From Lycorma delicatula (lineage: Eukaryota > Arthropoda > Insecta > Hemiptera > Fulgoridae): a DNA stretch of 64,000 nt. How positions within the stretch are numbered: the first letter of the stretch is position 1; every line of letters starts with the position of its first letter. Under the pieces are notes generated by a model. It was given only the letters and a program-made list of their open reading frames with translations, made no database searches and was not told the DNA's origin. Below, one piece after another: positions 22,958-34,873 of this stretch. Where the stretch lies: positions 349,120,491 through 349,184,490 of the forward strand of contig NC_134455.1 in the NCBI RefSeq assembly GCF_047948215.1, given 5' to 3'. The translations under genes and the position numbers were made by a program.

Positions 22958-23048
22958 TTGTGGTGCTACGCTAAAATTCATTGTGAAAGACTGTGATCCA
23001 AATACTGGTTTACCCGATTGTGAAGAAGGTTATGATGATGAATACATG
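22958..23048 (+). CDS. COPG: Gamma-COP, appendage exon (VKDCDP)
   Basis: Encodes [20 protein letters not shown], then [10 protein letters not shown], matching [26 protein letters not shown] of vertebrate gamma-COP at the end of the beta-sandwich subdomain. Donor ATG|GTATGT. Two acceptors four bases apart (TTTCAG| before 22954 and GGTAG| before 22958) both keep frame with their matching donors; see the preceding exon. Confidence 0.92.
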
Positions 23049-24041
23049 GTATGTACTTTATTATTTGTACACTTGAATCATTCTTTGTTTTCAGAATAGG
23101 TAGCAAATGTTTATATGATATCTGTTTTTCCTGCCTTTGTTACGTAAAATAAATTCATAAGTATTATTATGAATTTATTTTAAACTACACGCAGTATACC
23201 TGTGTGTAGTTGATAAGTGAAATTCTTCGGCTTTTAAGATCTTGTGCTTTTGGTGGCATCAGCATTCTGTAGTACCTGGATTATTATATCTGGTAATAAC
23301 TATAATGCAAATAGTAATAAAGCTCATTGCACAGGCAACATTCTATGTGCTCTAGAAAGTTACTGTTGACAATTTCTTTCATTAAAATGCAAAATGCAGA
23401 ATGCAGGAGTGTTGCAGGATGATAATCTCTATCTATTCTTTCTATTTTGTTGTTTGATTTTTTTTTATAATGTTGTTTAGTTTTACTTTTTGTTTTGGAT
23501 TTTAAATTATAATTAGTATTGTTTTTTTTTATTGTTCTTTGGCTGTTTATGATTAATAGTTGGTTATATTTTAATCTAATACATTGAATAGAATTGGAGA
23601 ATTGGATTTCTTATATTCAGAAAAGAATTCATTTCTTTGATAACGTCTACACAGCAGAAATAATATTTCTGTAGCAGAAGTAAATGGACAAATGACTACT
23701 GTTTGACTTCTGAACTTACAACGGCTTGTTTGTTATTTGAACTCGGCTGAAATAGTGGAGATTGAGTGATTTCAGAAGTTGTAAATGCATACAGTATATG
23801 AATATCATTTAATTTTTTAAGTAAAAATAGAAAAGTGTTCGCAATTACCAATTCAAGATACTTTTTAATGAAAATTGTGATAAACTAAATGGTTTTTACA
23901 TTTTGACACAAAAAGCTCGCCAGGTTTCTTGGTTGAGGAATTTGTTTAAAAGGTCTCAGTTTCTCGAATAGTTAAGGAATAAGGTAGGTTTTCTTGTTTA
24001 CTGGTTGTTTTCTAAGAAAAACAGCACTTAGTGCTATTTTG

Positions 24042-24042
<1 letters not shown>

Positions 24043-24093
<51 letters not shown>
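24043..24093. repeat. (AT)n microsatellite, about 50 bp
   Basis: Nearly pure TA/AT dinucleotide run. Confidence 0.95.
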
Positions 24094-24094
<1 letters not shown>

Positions 24095-24424
24095 TTGTAA
24101 AAGAATCACATAAGAATTGCTAAGTCAGTGTGGTAGAATTACAAAAAGGAATAGTCCTGTTTTTACAAAAATGAGTATTTTATATAATAGACTATTTTAC
24201 AAGAACCATGAAAAGGTTGAAAAAGAATTACTTGGTTTTATGCTTTCATTAACTTGTTACATTTATTACAATTTCATATAGTTCTCAGTATCATGTGATA
24301 CAAATTTCAATGAAAAGTTTACTGTTTTCCCTCTAACCTTTTGACAAATGAAGGTTTAGTTTAGTCGTGCTTTTAGGTTATTGAAAAAGTTTTTGTCATA
24401 ATTCCTTTCAAACAAACAAACTGG

Positions 24425-26700
24425 TGTGTGGTGAGATGGTAAGGAAGGGGGCTGTTACAGAGTGGAGGGTTCAGGTGGAGAAAGGATTGGTAATTTTGCT
24501 GAGCCCACAGAAAAAGTAAGATATGTCGATGAAAGAATATTTTTCTTGAGATTGAAAGGCAAAGGAAAAGATCTAGTGATAATACAAGTGAATATATCAA
24601 CAAGCCAACATCAAGATGAGGAGATTGAAAATTGCTGTAACAAGATTCAGGAACTGATAGATGGGGAAAGGTGAGGAGCTTGCATTATAGTGGTGGGAGA
24701 TTGGAATGTGGTGGTAGGGGAAGGATCGGAGGCTTTGGGTTAGGTATAAGAAATGCTAGAGGGACAAGAGTGGTGGATTTCTATAAGGAGAACTCTTTGG
24801 TAATTGGTAATATGCTATTCCAAGCCCACAAGAGATGCCGCCGATACACATGGACATCAAGAATAAATGGAGAGAGGTACCAGATAGACTATTTTATGAT
24901 AGAAAATGGGTATAAATTCAAAAGCGTATCCAGGTGCGGACCATAATCTTGTGGTGAAAGAGATACGGATAAAAGATTAAGAGATTCGATAAAATGGATG
25001 AGAGAAGAAAGTGGAAGAATGTCAGAACAGAAGAGGGTAAGAAGATGTACAGGAAACTAAATAATAAATTAAGAAGAGAGACAGAAAGGGCGCGGCATAC
25101 ATGGTTAATGGAGAGGTGTGAAGATAATTCAGAAATTGGAGAAGGTAGGGAATGAAGAGATGTATAGAGTAGTTATGGAACTGGTATCTAGAAAGGGAAA
25201 AAGTAAAACTAGAATGTAAACTAGATTGGACAGAAGATGGGGAGGTGGTTGATGGGAAAAACGAGGTTCTAGGTAGATGGAAACGGTATGTGGATGGACT
25301 TTACGAAGTAGATAAAAGACCAGAAATCCTAGGAGTTGAAGATGAATCAGAAGTGTGTGAGGAGGAGAAAGCCTTAAAGGAAATGAAGAACATGAAAGCA
25401 TGTGGATTCGATGAAGCACTGGCTGAGCTATGGAAAGGCTTAGGGGAATTAAGAGATATCACAAGCCTGTGTAATTTGATATATGAGAATGGTGATTGGC
25501 CGGAGGATTTTGTGACTACTATTTGGTCCCAATCGACAAGATTAAATTGAAATGCGAGGAATATAGGACCATTAGCTTTATATTGCATGTAGCTAAGGTA
25601 CTACTAAAAATGTTGAATGGGAGACTTTATGGAAGACTAGAGAGACCAACTGAAGAAGAGCAGTTTGGGTTTAGAAGGGAGAAGGTAAGAAGGGATGCAA
25701 TAGGTTTAATAAGAGTGATCAGAGAAAGATATATTGAAAAGAAAAGAGATTTATATGTGGTCTTCATAGATCTGGAGAAGGCATTTGACAGGGTGGAATG
25801 GGATAAATTGCTGAGAATCTTAAAGGTAAAAGGAGTCGCTTGGAGGGTAAGGATATTAATAAGAAAAATGTACTTGTCACAAATGTTAAAAATGAAGATC
25901 GGGAATGAGTTATCAGCGAAAGCAGACTTGGGAGAGGGGTGTGGCAAGAATGTTGCATGTCACCAATTCTGTTCAACTGTTACCTGGAAGCGATAATTGA
26001 AAAGAGTGTAACTGGTAATAACGGTGTAATTTTGGAGGAAGAAGGAAAATGTGTGTTAGTTTCGCTGATGACATGGCAGTGTTAGCAGAGTGAAATGTTG
26101 AGAATAAATCAAACCTGCGAGGAGCATGGGATAAAGATAAATACAAAGAACACAAAAAGCATGATAATTAGCAAATCAACCATAAGGGCAACAAATAGGA
26201 TTGGGGGAAATAAAGTTGAGGAAGTGTCATCCTTCAAGTACTTCGGGTGCATCATTAAGGAAGATATGAAGTGTGATCAGAAAGTTAAAGCACAAATTGC
26301 TAGGGCAAAGGAAGCATTCAGCTAAATGAGGAGAGTGCTATGTAGCAAACTAGACCTGCGACTAAGGAAAAAACTTGCGAATTGTTTTGTGTGGAGTGTG
26401 GCCCTTTATGGTGCAGAGACTTGGACTATTAGGAAGGGAGAGGAGAAGATTGGAGGCCTTTGAAATGTGGGTTTGGAGGAGGATGGAAAAGATCAGCTGG
26501 ACGGAGAGAGTTTGGAATGGGGAGTTGCTTTGTGGAGTGGGTGATTATTGAAATAATAAAAAGAAGAAAATGCAGTTGGTTGGGACATTGGCTGAGACGT
26601 GATGGCATTGGAAGGATTTGTAACGGGGAGGAAAGCAAGAGGTCGGAGATAAATAAAAATGGTAGACAATATAAAAAGGGAAGTGTACTAATAGGAAGTA
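24425..26700 (+). mobile_element. Decayed LINE with AP-type endonuclease and reverse transcriptase
   Basis: Endonuclease blocks: VVGDWNVV near 24690-24715, RNARGTRVVDF near 24748-24780, RYTWTSRINGERYQIDYFMI near 24843-24903 and GPDHNLVVKEI near 24937-24968. RT blocks: EYRTISF near 25557, QFGFRREKVRRDAIG near 25661-25705, VVFIDLEKAFDRVEWDKLL near 25757-25813, a degraded GEGCGKN in place of GVRQGC, and FADD at 26061-26072. A C-terminal part follows (LYGAETWTIRKG near 26407, CSWLGHWLRRDGIGR near 26571). This is the 'endonuclease-reverse transcriptase' LINE group common in insects, possibly RTE-related; I leave the clade open. Several frameshifts and an internal stop make it inactive. Confidence 0.85.
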
Positions 26701-26815
26701 AACTATTTATTTGCCGTTCGATTACGGTTTTTTTTTTTTTTTAATTTGAAGTTGAGAAATTTGGCATTTTGGGTCGTGTGTTTATTTATTTCTTTATTTA
26801 TTTTTAATGTTACAG

Positions 26816-27059
26816 CTTGAAGATGTGGAGATTTCGTTAAGTGATCAGATACGAAAAGTTGTTAAGGTCAATTTTGGAGCTGCATGGGAGGAAGCCGGTG
26901 ATGTTGGTTATAGTGAGTTAGAAGATATGTACAGTTTAGCCAGTACTTTAACACTAGAGGAAGCTGTTTCGAATGTAATCGCATTTCTTGGAATGCAACC
27001 TGCTGAACGAACTGATAAGGTGCCTTCTGGGAAGTCATCTCATACCCTCTTTTTAGCCG
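26816..27059 (+). CDS. COPG: Gamma-COP, appendage platform subdomain
   Basis: Encodes 81 residues ([20 protein letters not shown]... to ...SSHTLFLA) plus one base of a split glycine. It covers most of the C-terminal platform subdomain of the appendage. The tryptophan in NFGAAW (codon 26885-26887) is at the position of vertebrate gamma1-COP Trp776, needed to bind ARFGAP2, so that contact is likely kept. The [24 protein letters not shown] block is highly conserved. The acceptor is TGTTACAG and the donor is GCCG|GTGAGT. The phase, 0 in and 1 out, fits its neighbours. Confidence 0.97.
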
Positions 27060-28385
27060 GTGAGTAATTAGAAATCTATTACTTAAATTTTATGCAGTCA
27101 GTGAACAGAAGAATTCTATTTTCTTCTAAGGTTACTTATTTTATCTTCTTAATTACCACATCTTGCTCATGGAGAACAAATTAGCCATAAGGTTTATTGT
27201 AGGGTTAGCTTTACTGAAAACTTATGTAGAACACTTATCACTTATGTAGATATGAGTCATCTGCATCTCAAGTAAGACAGAATTTTTCATATTTCACTTT
27301 ATATTATGTTAGGTCAAAACAGAGAATATGATTTTTTACTTAATTTACACAAACTTAGGAAATTCTTGTTCTTTTTATTGACATAGAGTCCTGAAGCTAA
27401 ATGGAAGCAATGATCAAGACTGTCATACATTTTTTAAGTTTGCATTTCAGCTTCTACAAAGTGAACAATTGATTTTTCATATACCTAGAACTATTTTAAT
27501 TCAAATTTATTATGATTTTTAAAACCGTTGTTGAAGGCCGGCAAGTACAAATATTACCCTGGATTTTTGAAGGAAAAACTGTTTGAATTTATTGGCAGTC
27601 AAAAATGTGTGAGATTGATAAAAGAATTTGTCTCCTTTGTTTAGCAGATCTTGTCTCTATTCTTGAGACAGTAGAAATGGGTATTTATTACCTATTTCTT
27701 ACAGATGTAAAAGAAAAATTCACTCTTTCCTCTCCATATGAGGTTTTGTTCATGATCACTTAGGAACAATTTCAAGAAATAACAGGTGATAGATTCAATA
27801 TAATAAATAAACTTCTCCCTAATCGTGCCAAAAAATATCATACGATGATGATCACATATTGCAGCATAATTTTTAAAAATTCATTTTTAAATGATAATTC
27901 TATATTTATAGAAATGTGTTCGTTTAATTCTTATCATGAGCTTTTTAGCCCAGAACAGAACAACAAAGTGGGGGCTGCAAACTGGTAAAAATTGATCATC
28001 TATGCTTCTCTTTATGACTGCATATTTTAAGATTTGACTTTGCTGGAGAGAATTATAAGCTACAATAATATACATCCTGATGTTTCATTAAGGATTAAGA
28101 ATCAGTTCTTAAGTGAAAATAGAAAACAAACGACTCCTGCACCTTTCTTCATAAAAATAGATTAATATGCAAATTTCATTTTTTGAAGATATAATATTTT
28201 TAGCAGCGAATACCTAAGAGCCTGAATAAAAAAAAGTAATGAAATAACCTTCTAGCATGTCCAACAAATATGTGAAAAAAATTACATATGTTTTTGATTT
28301 AATAAAAACATTAATTTAAAGTTAGCCACATCAAGAAAAGTGATGAGTTAATAAGTCTTATTGTACCGATTAAACAATGTTTAAT

Positions 28386-28417
28386 ATTCAAAATACAATT
28401 AACAATGTATTTTGAAT
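28386..28417. repeat. Perfect 12-bp hairpin, 8-nt loop
   Basis: ATTCAAAATACA at 28386-28397 pairs with TGTATTTTGAAT at 28406-28417. Confidence 0.85.
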
Positions 28418-29089
28418 TAGTTATCTTTTGCTACAGATAACTATTAGACAATTAAATACAAACAAATTATGGTAAGACATATGAAAATCCTGTAGTAAAT
28501 GTTTTGTTTGTGGCCATTTTTTTTGTGACAAGAAGTTAATTGCATTTCGTCTGAACTGTTCCTACTCTTTATAGCTTCAGGTACCTTTTTGAAAACAGAA
28601 TTTTCATATTTTTGTAATATTTCAATAAACTCTTGTTTTATTACTTTTGTTTTTCTGTCAGTTTTCTTATTTAAATAATTTTTCATGTTTTTTCAGTAAC
28701 TTCTTTAATTTATCAAGTTCCATTTTTTCTTGTAATTTTCTTAAAAATCATTGAATATTATTTATTACAAACCTTTTCTTTTACAATTATGATCATTTTA
28801 GAATTTATATAAACCTGCTTAAAACCAAACCAAAGTGTTATCTTTTATTAGTAATAAGTGAATGATTAATTATGCTGCTGTTTTATACAAGGTTCAAATA
28901 TAAATTAATTAATTTATGAATGCCTAACAATAAATTGATCAGTTAAGATAAATAAGCAGCATTACAGTTTTATAAACAAAATATAGTCATTTAAGAAGTT
29001 CCAACATGTATGTTAACTCTCATGTTTAAAACATATCGGTTTTATCCCCTGTTTAAAAATGAAATATTATCTCAGAAAAGCAGACAAAA

Positions 29090-30120
29090 AGGTTTGCATA
29101 ACTTTACCAACTTTGTGCATGACAGATTGTCTAAAATTCCACATGGGCTTTTAACTTAATTACCTTTATTATGCAATATTTAGAGTACATTAGAAAAAAG
29201 ATCAAAATACTCATTAAAAAACTTTTGGGTCCAATTTGACCCCTGAGATCAAATGAAGTTTTTTTCTTTAAATTAAAATTATGTTGTATTAAAAAGTAAA
29301 ATTGAGAAAAAAATTAAAATTTTTAGTAAAAAATTTTGAATACAATTCGATTCCCTTGCTTGCCAAATTACCTCGCAAAACATTTTTAATAACAGTCAAA
29401 ACTTGGAAAATACTTTTTTTAAATTCTTAAGTCGGGTCCTATAGGACCTCATTTTTGAAAAATGTTTCCATGTCCGTACAGTTAAAGTACAGACCCCATT
29501 TAGCCTCGTTGATTTTTGGGGCTTAAAAATTTATTGCAATGATATTCAACAAGGGTAAACAAATTATTGCTTACTAAAAAAATATGGGTTTGTGGATGGT
29601 CCCTAATCTAATTGGATCGAAAATCAGATTTAAGTTGGAATATATATATATTTCCAAATATTTATCATTTTTGGTCAGGGGTTTCAAGATACAAGGCAAA
29701 AAAATAATTAAAAATAACATTGAATATCCATCACCACTAAATCTGGTTGAATTAAAATTTAGGAATTTTAAATACTTTATTTTATGACCTTTATTTTATA
29801 CAGAAAATCAAAATAAAAAATGAAACTATTCCTTCCCCTTTTTTAATTTTATCCTAAATTTAATGCCGTCAATGTCCCCTCTACCTTAGATAAAGATATT
29901 TTAAGAATTTATGGTGAGTCATTCTGGAGATATTAATCAAAATATTCTTCTACACATGATGTTATACACATCTTCCAGAAATTTTTATAACCTTTTTTGT
30001 TGTTGAAATGTCGACATTTACAAAAATCCTCATATCCAAAATGTTGACCGATTGCTATATTTTCCCTTTAAAACTCTGCTAATACACCAGTATTAGAGCT
30101 ATAGTAGGAAATAATATGAT
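29090..30120 (+). repeat. Dispersed repeat, copy 1 (shared with 58710-59880)
   Basis: A noncoding, diverged repeat colinear with 58710-59880 in the same orientation. Landmarks in order: ATCAAATGAAGTTTTT near 29250, AATAACAGTC near 29387, CCTCGTTGATTTTTGG near 29503, ATATTCAACAAGGGTAAA near 29541, TTTTTTAATTTTATCCTAAATTTAATG near 29840 and GACCGATTGCTATA near 30045. All have diverged counterparts at matching spacing in copy 2. No ORF survives, so the element type is unknown. Confidence 0.7.
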
Positions 30121-30213
30121 TGATATTGCATTGCAACATTTTATTGCCTCTGGTGATTATTTATAAATATTAGTCAATATTTGTTTGTACAAAATTAAAT
30201 TACTTAATGCTAT

Positions 30214-30241
30214 ATACTTTCAAGTAAATACTTGAAAGTAT
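30214..30241. repeat. Perfect 13-bp hairpin, 2-nt loop
   Basis: ATACTTTCAAGTA at 30214-30226 and TACTTGAAAGTAT at 30229-30241 are separated by AA. Confidence 0.88.
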
Positions 30242-30399
30242 TAAACATCAACCACATTAATATAATACAAACATACATTTTCTTGTGCTGTTTTTAGAAA
30301 GTAAAGTTGAACCTAGGCCTTGTTTATAATTCCTCTTTTTTCTACTTGGATATACAAAATATAGAATATTAAGGTTTTAATTTGTTATATCTCATGGAT

Positions 30400-31010
30400 G
30401 AGATGTGCAGTGTTGACTTAAGGTTAGAATCAAAGACCAAAAAGGACAGTTTTAATTATGTGCATGGTTGTAGATTGAATTCTTATCTTTCTGCTTGACA
30501 CTGCCAATAGCAAAGATTGTGATTACTTAACAAAAAGCCTCTGGGTTTTGAAATTTGTGAATCTATAGTTACAGTTCAACCTGCATTTCGTAGAATATTT
30601 AATTGTGATCCTCCAAGTGACAATAATATTTGTTAGGGGATTAGGGAAGAATATTAGAAATGATTGAGAGAACATTTTCTTCAAACCTGAATCTGAAGAA
30701 CATTGAATGTGCCAGTGAGTCTTTTCTGCTGTCATAAAAATTCTTTTATGCTGGCAGTGAACTAGCAGTGCCGGTGAAGACAGTAAGGAAAGCGTTTACA
30801 CATGCTTCCATACTGTTTACAGCTGTTGCTAGCTTTTAAGCCTACCAACTATACTATGTGTGCTGACTCAGTGATCAAAATGTTACAGCATAAAGATAAA
30901 AACTTTCCTGATTGTATTGCTAAGAGTTACACTCTTATCATTTTATTTGCGATTCATTACTGGAAGTCAAAAGATAAGAGATTAACTAGCTTTTAAATCC
31001 TGATATTTTT
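30400..31010 (+). mobile_element. Heavily decayed mariner-like (DUF4817-type) relic
   Basis: Related to the element at 4711-5689. GATCCTCCAAGTGA near 30607 matches GATCCTCCAAGTGA near 4963. Frames near 30712-30900 give ESF, ELAVPVKTVRKAF and a LQLLLAFKPTNYT stretch, like ESF, ELAILVTSVYSVL and LQLLQVLKPTEYS in the other copy. No ends or catalytic triad are identifiable. Confidence 0.65.
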
Positions 31011-31520
31011 GTACACCTTGCATAAGAATTAATTCTGTGTGTAATTCATTGTGCTACTGCTTTTGTCACACACTGATACAATGGTCTTATAAAATAATGA
31101 AAATTGTTGTGTTCACCATAACTTTGTTAATTTACAAGTTTGGTCAACCTGCTCTCAGCACGTCTTTAATATTCTCTCGTCCAACCAAAAATGCGATAAT
31201 GCCAATGAAACATGTTTCACACGATCTTCACTAATTGCTTTTTTCAACATTTTGTACAATCTGGAAGGTGAATCAAATTGAACAATTATATAATTTCCAG
31301 AAAAATTGCTCATTATTATTGCCTATTTTATGGGAGCAAAGTCAGTTTTAAGTGGTTAAAAAGTGATGACTATGCTTTAGCCTCAGTCTAAATTAAACAC
31401 ATCCTGATGAAAGATTTTAGTTTCAGTTAAACCTCTTTTTTTGGAAGATTTTGTTTATACTGTATCTAATTTATAAATGTATATTATTTAATGATTGTCC
31501 TTTCATTTTTTATTTTACAG

Positions 31521-31651
31521 GTGTCTTTAGAGGAGGTCATGAAGTTTTAGTTCGTGCAAAATTAGCATTGGCAGATGGAGTAACGATGCAGTTGACTGTA
31601 CGATCAACTGATGAACAAGTTGCTCAGCTTATTACATCAACTGTTGGATAA
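31521..31651 (+). CDS. COPG: Gamma-COP, terminal coding exon
   Basis: Encodes [20 protein letters not shown] and then [22 protein letters not shown] with a TAA stop at 31649-31651. Two initial bases complete the glycine split with 27059. It matches the vertebrate C-terminus (VFRGGHDILVRSRLLL...ILASVG) in length and in the final VG, so the protein ends normally. The seven exons together encode about 410 residues, roughly the C-terminal 45-50 percent of an approximately 870-residue protein. Confidence 0.97.
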
Positions 31652-31896
31652 AGTGACTTACTTGAATAGTTCAATAATTAATTGTTATAACTTGAAAAGA
31701 AATTCAGTTGATTGTACAATTTTTATGCACCAACCTTAGAACAATTTATTGTCCATGAAGTTTAAAAATTCCTTTTCTGAAACGTTAAGATTGTACATTA
31801 TTCTCTTAGCTTTATTATCAGTTATTTATTTTTTTTATGCATTTGTTTAATTAAATATTTTAAAGAAACATACTGTATGGAATAAGAAAATGGTGA

Positions 31897-31902
31897 AATA
31901 AA
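31897..31902 (+). promoter_or_regulatory. COPG: Likely gamma-COP poly(A) signal
   Basis: AATAAA lies 246 bp after the stop, in AT-rich 3' UTR. Other A-rich hexamers are nearby, so the site used is not certain. Confidence 0.55.
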
Positions 31903-32254
31903 CAAAATTATATTAAATGTGTCATTAAAAAAAATAAATATATAAATTATAAAAGATGATAAATATTGTTTTTAAAGATTTTATTAAAAATAAAAGTTAA
32001 GTATTAATTAAAGAAGTTGTATGTGTTAGCCCATTTTTATTGAATTAGAATCTAATAAAATTTAAAAATAAAAGAATTTACTTACCTAAACGTACATACT
32101 TTTTCTTGTATTGTTGGTGTCAAGGTTGTTATAAGAGCTTTACATTTTGTTTAGAGCTACTTCTTTCAGTGTCTTTCATGAAGTCTCTTGGAGTCTCTCA
32201 TCACTGATAGCAGTAAACACCCTGGCTGTCTTAGCTGTTTTTCTTCTGAATATA

Positions 32255-33254
32255 CAGGTTGTTTCTAAAATAGTGGGCTGGCTATACTTTTTCAGATTCT
32301 ACTTGTAAAACTAAACAAAGAATATCCTTTGAAAAAATGGCAATTTCTCCTTCGTTCTCACCCTGCATATATATATATTTTGTTATTTTTATAATTTATA
32401 TGATTTAGATAGACGAATCACATTAATAATTGGTAAGCATCTTGGTAATACAGTTTTAAAATTGGCAAACAGGACTTAAATACCTTTGAAAATTACAAAA
32501 TGGTGGCCATGTTTATTTTTCAAATATATCTACATAATTATTAGTTTTATCAAAATTTATATTATTTACCTAAAATATTAAGCCTTTTATTTTGAAAAAA
32601 TAAAATGTAAAATAAAATAAAAATAAAAAAATTAAAAATAAAATGTCATTTTTCAACAAATGGTTGAGTTATGGGAGAAAACTGATGTTGTAATTTTGTA
32701 TTATAATTATTAGGTCTATTATTGTGAGAAAATTATTACTTAATTTGAGACTAATTTACAATACTAGAATTAACAATAAATAAAAACAATATTTCATTGA
32801 ATTGAACGTAAGTAGAGGACGTGAAAACAGACACATAATTACAACAATTTTCTACCACAACTCGGCTATTTGTTAACATATTTTCAAAAAATAAAATGCC
32901 ATTTTGTTCAAAATAAAAGTCTTAATATTTTAGTAAATAACATAAATTTTGATAAAACTAATATTTACGGAGATATAACAGATTGAAAAATAAACTGCCA
33001 TTTTGTAATTTGCAAAGATATTTTAAGGTCCTGATTTTTTGCTAATCTTACTACTTTATTACAAAGATGCTTACCAAATATTAATGCGATTCGTCTATTC
33101 GGACTTCAGATATAAATTTTTATAAAAATAACAAAATGGCGAACAGGGGGAGAATCAAGGAGAAATTGCCATTTTTCCTAAGGATATTTTTTGTTTAGTT
33201 TTACAAACAGAATCTGAAAAAGTATAGCCAGCCCACCATTTTAGAAACACACTG
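32255..33254. mobile_element. One-kilobase foldback element with mariner-like ends
   Basis: The left half is the reverse complement of the right half almost throughout, with arms of about 450 bp. The outer ends are CAGGTTGTTTCTAAAATAGT (from 32255) and the reverse complement of CAGTGTGTTTCTAAAATGGT (to 33254), followed in both by GGGCTGGCTATACTTTTTCAGATTCT. Inner anchors include GACGAATCAC near 32412 against GCGATTCGTC near 33087, and AACAAATGG near 32655 against CTATTTGTTAA near 32867. There is no ORF. TA precedes the left end. The terminal CAGTGTGTTTC resembles the mariner ends at 4711 and 5689. Confidence 0.88.
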
Positions 33255-33902
33255 GATAGGGAATCTCATGTATTGGAATTGGTCAAATTTGAAGCATAAA
33301 CTAGCACCACTAAATGAGTGGTAGAACCAGTAGAACTAAATAAAATGAAAGTTTATTAAAAAAATGTCTTTATTTAAAAATTACTACTGTCCGTAAATTT
33401 CTGCTTATGTTGCAAAAATTAACATTCTTTTGGTTATCTAAATTGAGTAAAATAAACATCCCTACAAACACAATTACAGTTGCACAAGCGTATAATGGTT
33501 TTATTTAGTTCCCAGCATCTTATTCTGCGGTGCTGGTGTTTGCTTCAATATTGAACACTTAATTGTATTTTACACCATAAGGATCCCTTATCCAGTTATA
33601 TAGTGATCAGTGATCTGGTCTATAAAATTCATGGCTTCTGTTATAATCAAATTCTGTGTAGTCATCTTGGACTTTGTGATACTGCATTGTAATTTGCTTC
33701 TGTATAGTGGCAAGGTTTTATATAAAAACTGCTATTTTTTGTTTTAAATGGACATCTGTCAGTTCAAGAAGCTATTTAATAAAACAGAATACATACAGCT
33801 TTCCTTCCTAAGTATAATAAAACAGTGACTTCCAAACAAAAGCTGCAATTCATAGTGAAAATCTTATTAAACATATATTTGTGATAAATATTCTGTGATA
33901 AA

Positions 33903-33907
<5 letters not shown>

Positions 33908-33951
<44 letters not shown>
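33908..33951. repeat. (TA)n microsatellite
   Basis: Uninterrupted TA run of about 22 units. Confidence 0.95.
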
Positions 33952-33953
<2 letters not shown>

Positions 33954-34873
33954 TCTAATATGATGCTGCAGATAGAGATGAGATATATAAATACTGAGAT
34001 TGCTGGAGTGTCCATCAACAACCCTATGTGCCAGTCTTTGCGTATTTGTATGCAAGCAGTGAAAACAAAAGTCTGATTTACAATTGACTGACGCTTTTAT
34101 ATTAGAAATAGGGCTAACATATAACTGGTTCATCCTGGTTTATAGATTATCTCATTCAAGATTGACTTTATAACCATCAGAAGAAAAGTTCACACTTAAG
34201 AGTCATGGCAGCAATTTGATTAACAGTGTATTGACTATGATTGTATGAATTATAATTGTAAATAACTGAAACTATAGATAGATACAAGAATTTTCCTGTA
34301 AACTGGTGAAGAAATAAAAATAAAATTATCATAATTAAAAACTTTAATTTTACATAAAATTTTAAAAAATAACAAGTTTTATCACAGCAGAATTTATAAG
34401 CAGTAATGATACTTATAAATCTCATAAATGATTAGCTACAATAATTAAAAACCTTCAATCTAGCAACACAACTTTAAAAAAATATCACTTAACATAACTG
34501 TCCTTATAAAGCTTCTTTAAACATTTTATATCTTCCGCTACAGCATTAAAAGCTGTTTAAATAGTAATACTAAAATATTTTCTATAAAAAATAGGATAAA
34601 ACACAAAGTATAGGTATTCAGTTAATTTTTGTGACAGGTTTATCTATAATACATATGTTAAACATTAAGTAAAAATGCATCAAACTGCATCAGTTTGAAA
34701 AGCAGTACAATTTGATCTTTGTCAATTACTAACAGATGTTAAAAAAATTGAAGGGCTGGGCCATTATGTATTTTTCACACAATTATATAAAACAAAAACA
34801 AAGTATTAGAACATAATAATTTAACCAGTAAACATTGAATATTTTCTAACTAATTTCTAGTAACTGTTATCTA

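Larger units (their letters stand above)
23049..26815 (+). other. COPG: Gamma-COP intron (3.8 kb) with a LINE
   Basis: Contains an AT microsatellite at 24043-24093 and an endonuclease/RT LINE at about 24425-26700. Nothing is recognised in 23049-24040. Confidence 0.8.
27060..31520 (+). other. COPG: Gamma-COP intron (4.5 kb)
   Basis: Contains two short perfect hairpins (28386-28417 and 30214-30241), a dispersed repeat copy (about 29090-30120) and a badly decayed mariner (about 30400-31010). Nothing is recognised in 27060-28380 or 31010-31500. Confidence 0.8.

Noticed and set aside
25129..25976. Several minus-strand open frames opposite the LINE
   Set aside because: They are complements of the LINE's purine-rich coding strand and have no domain similarity.
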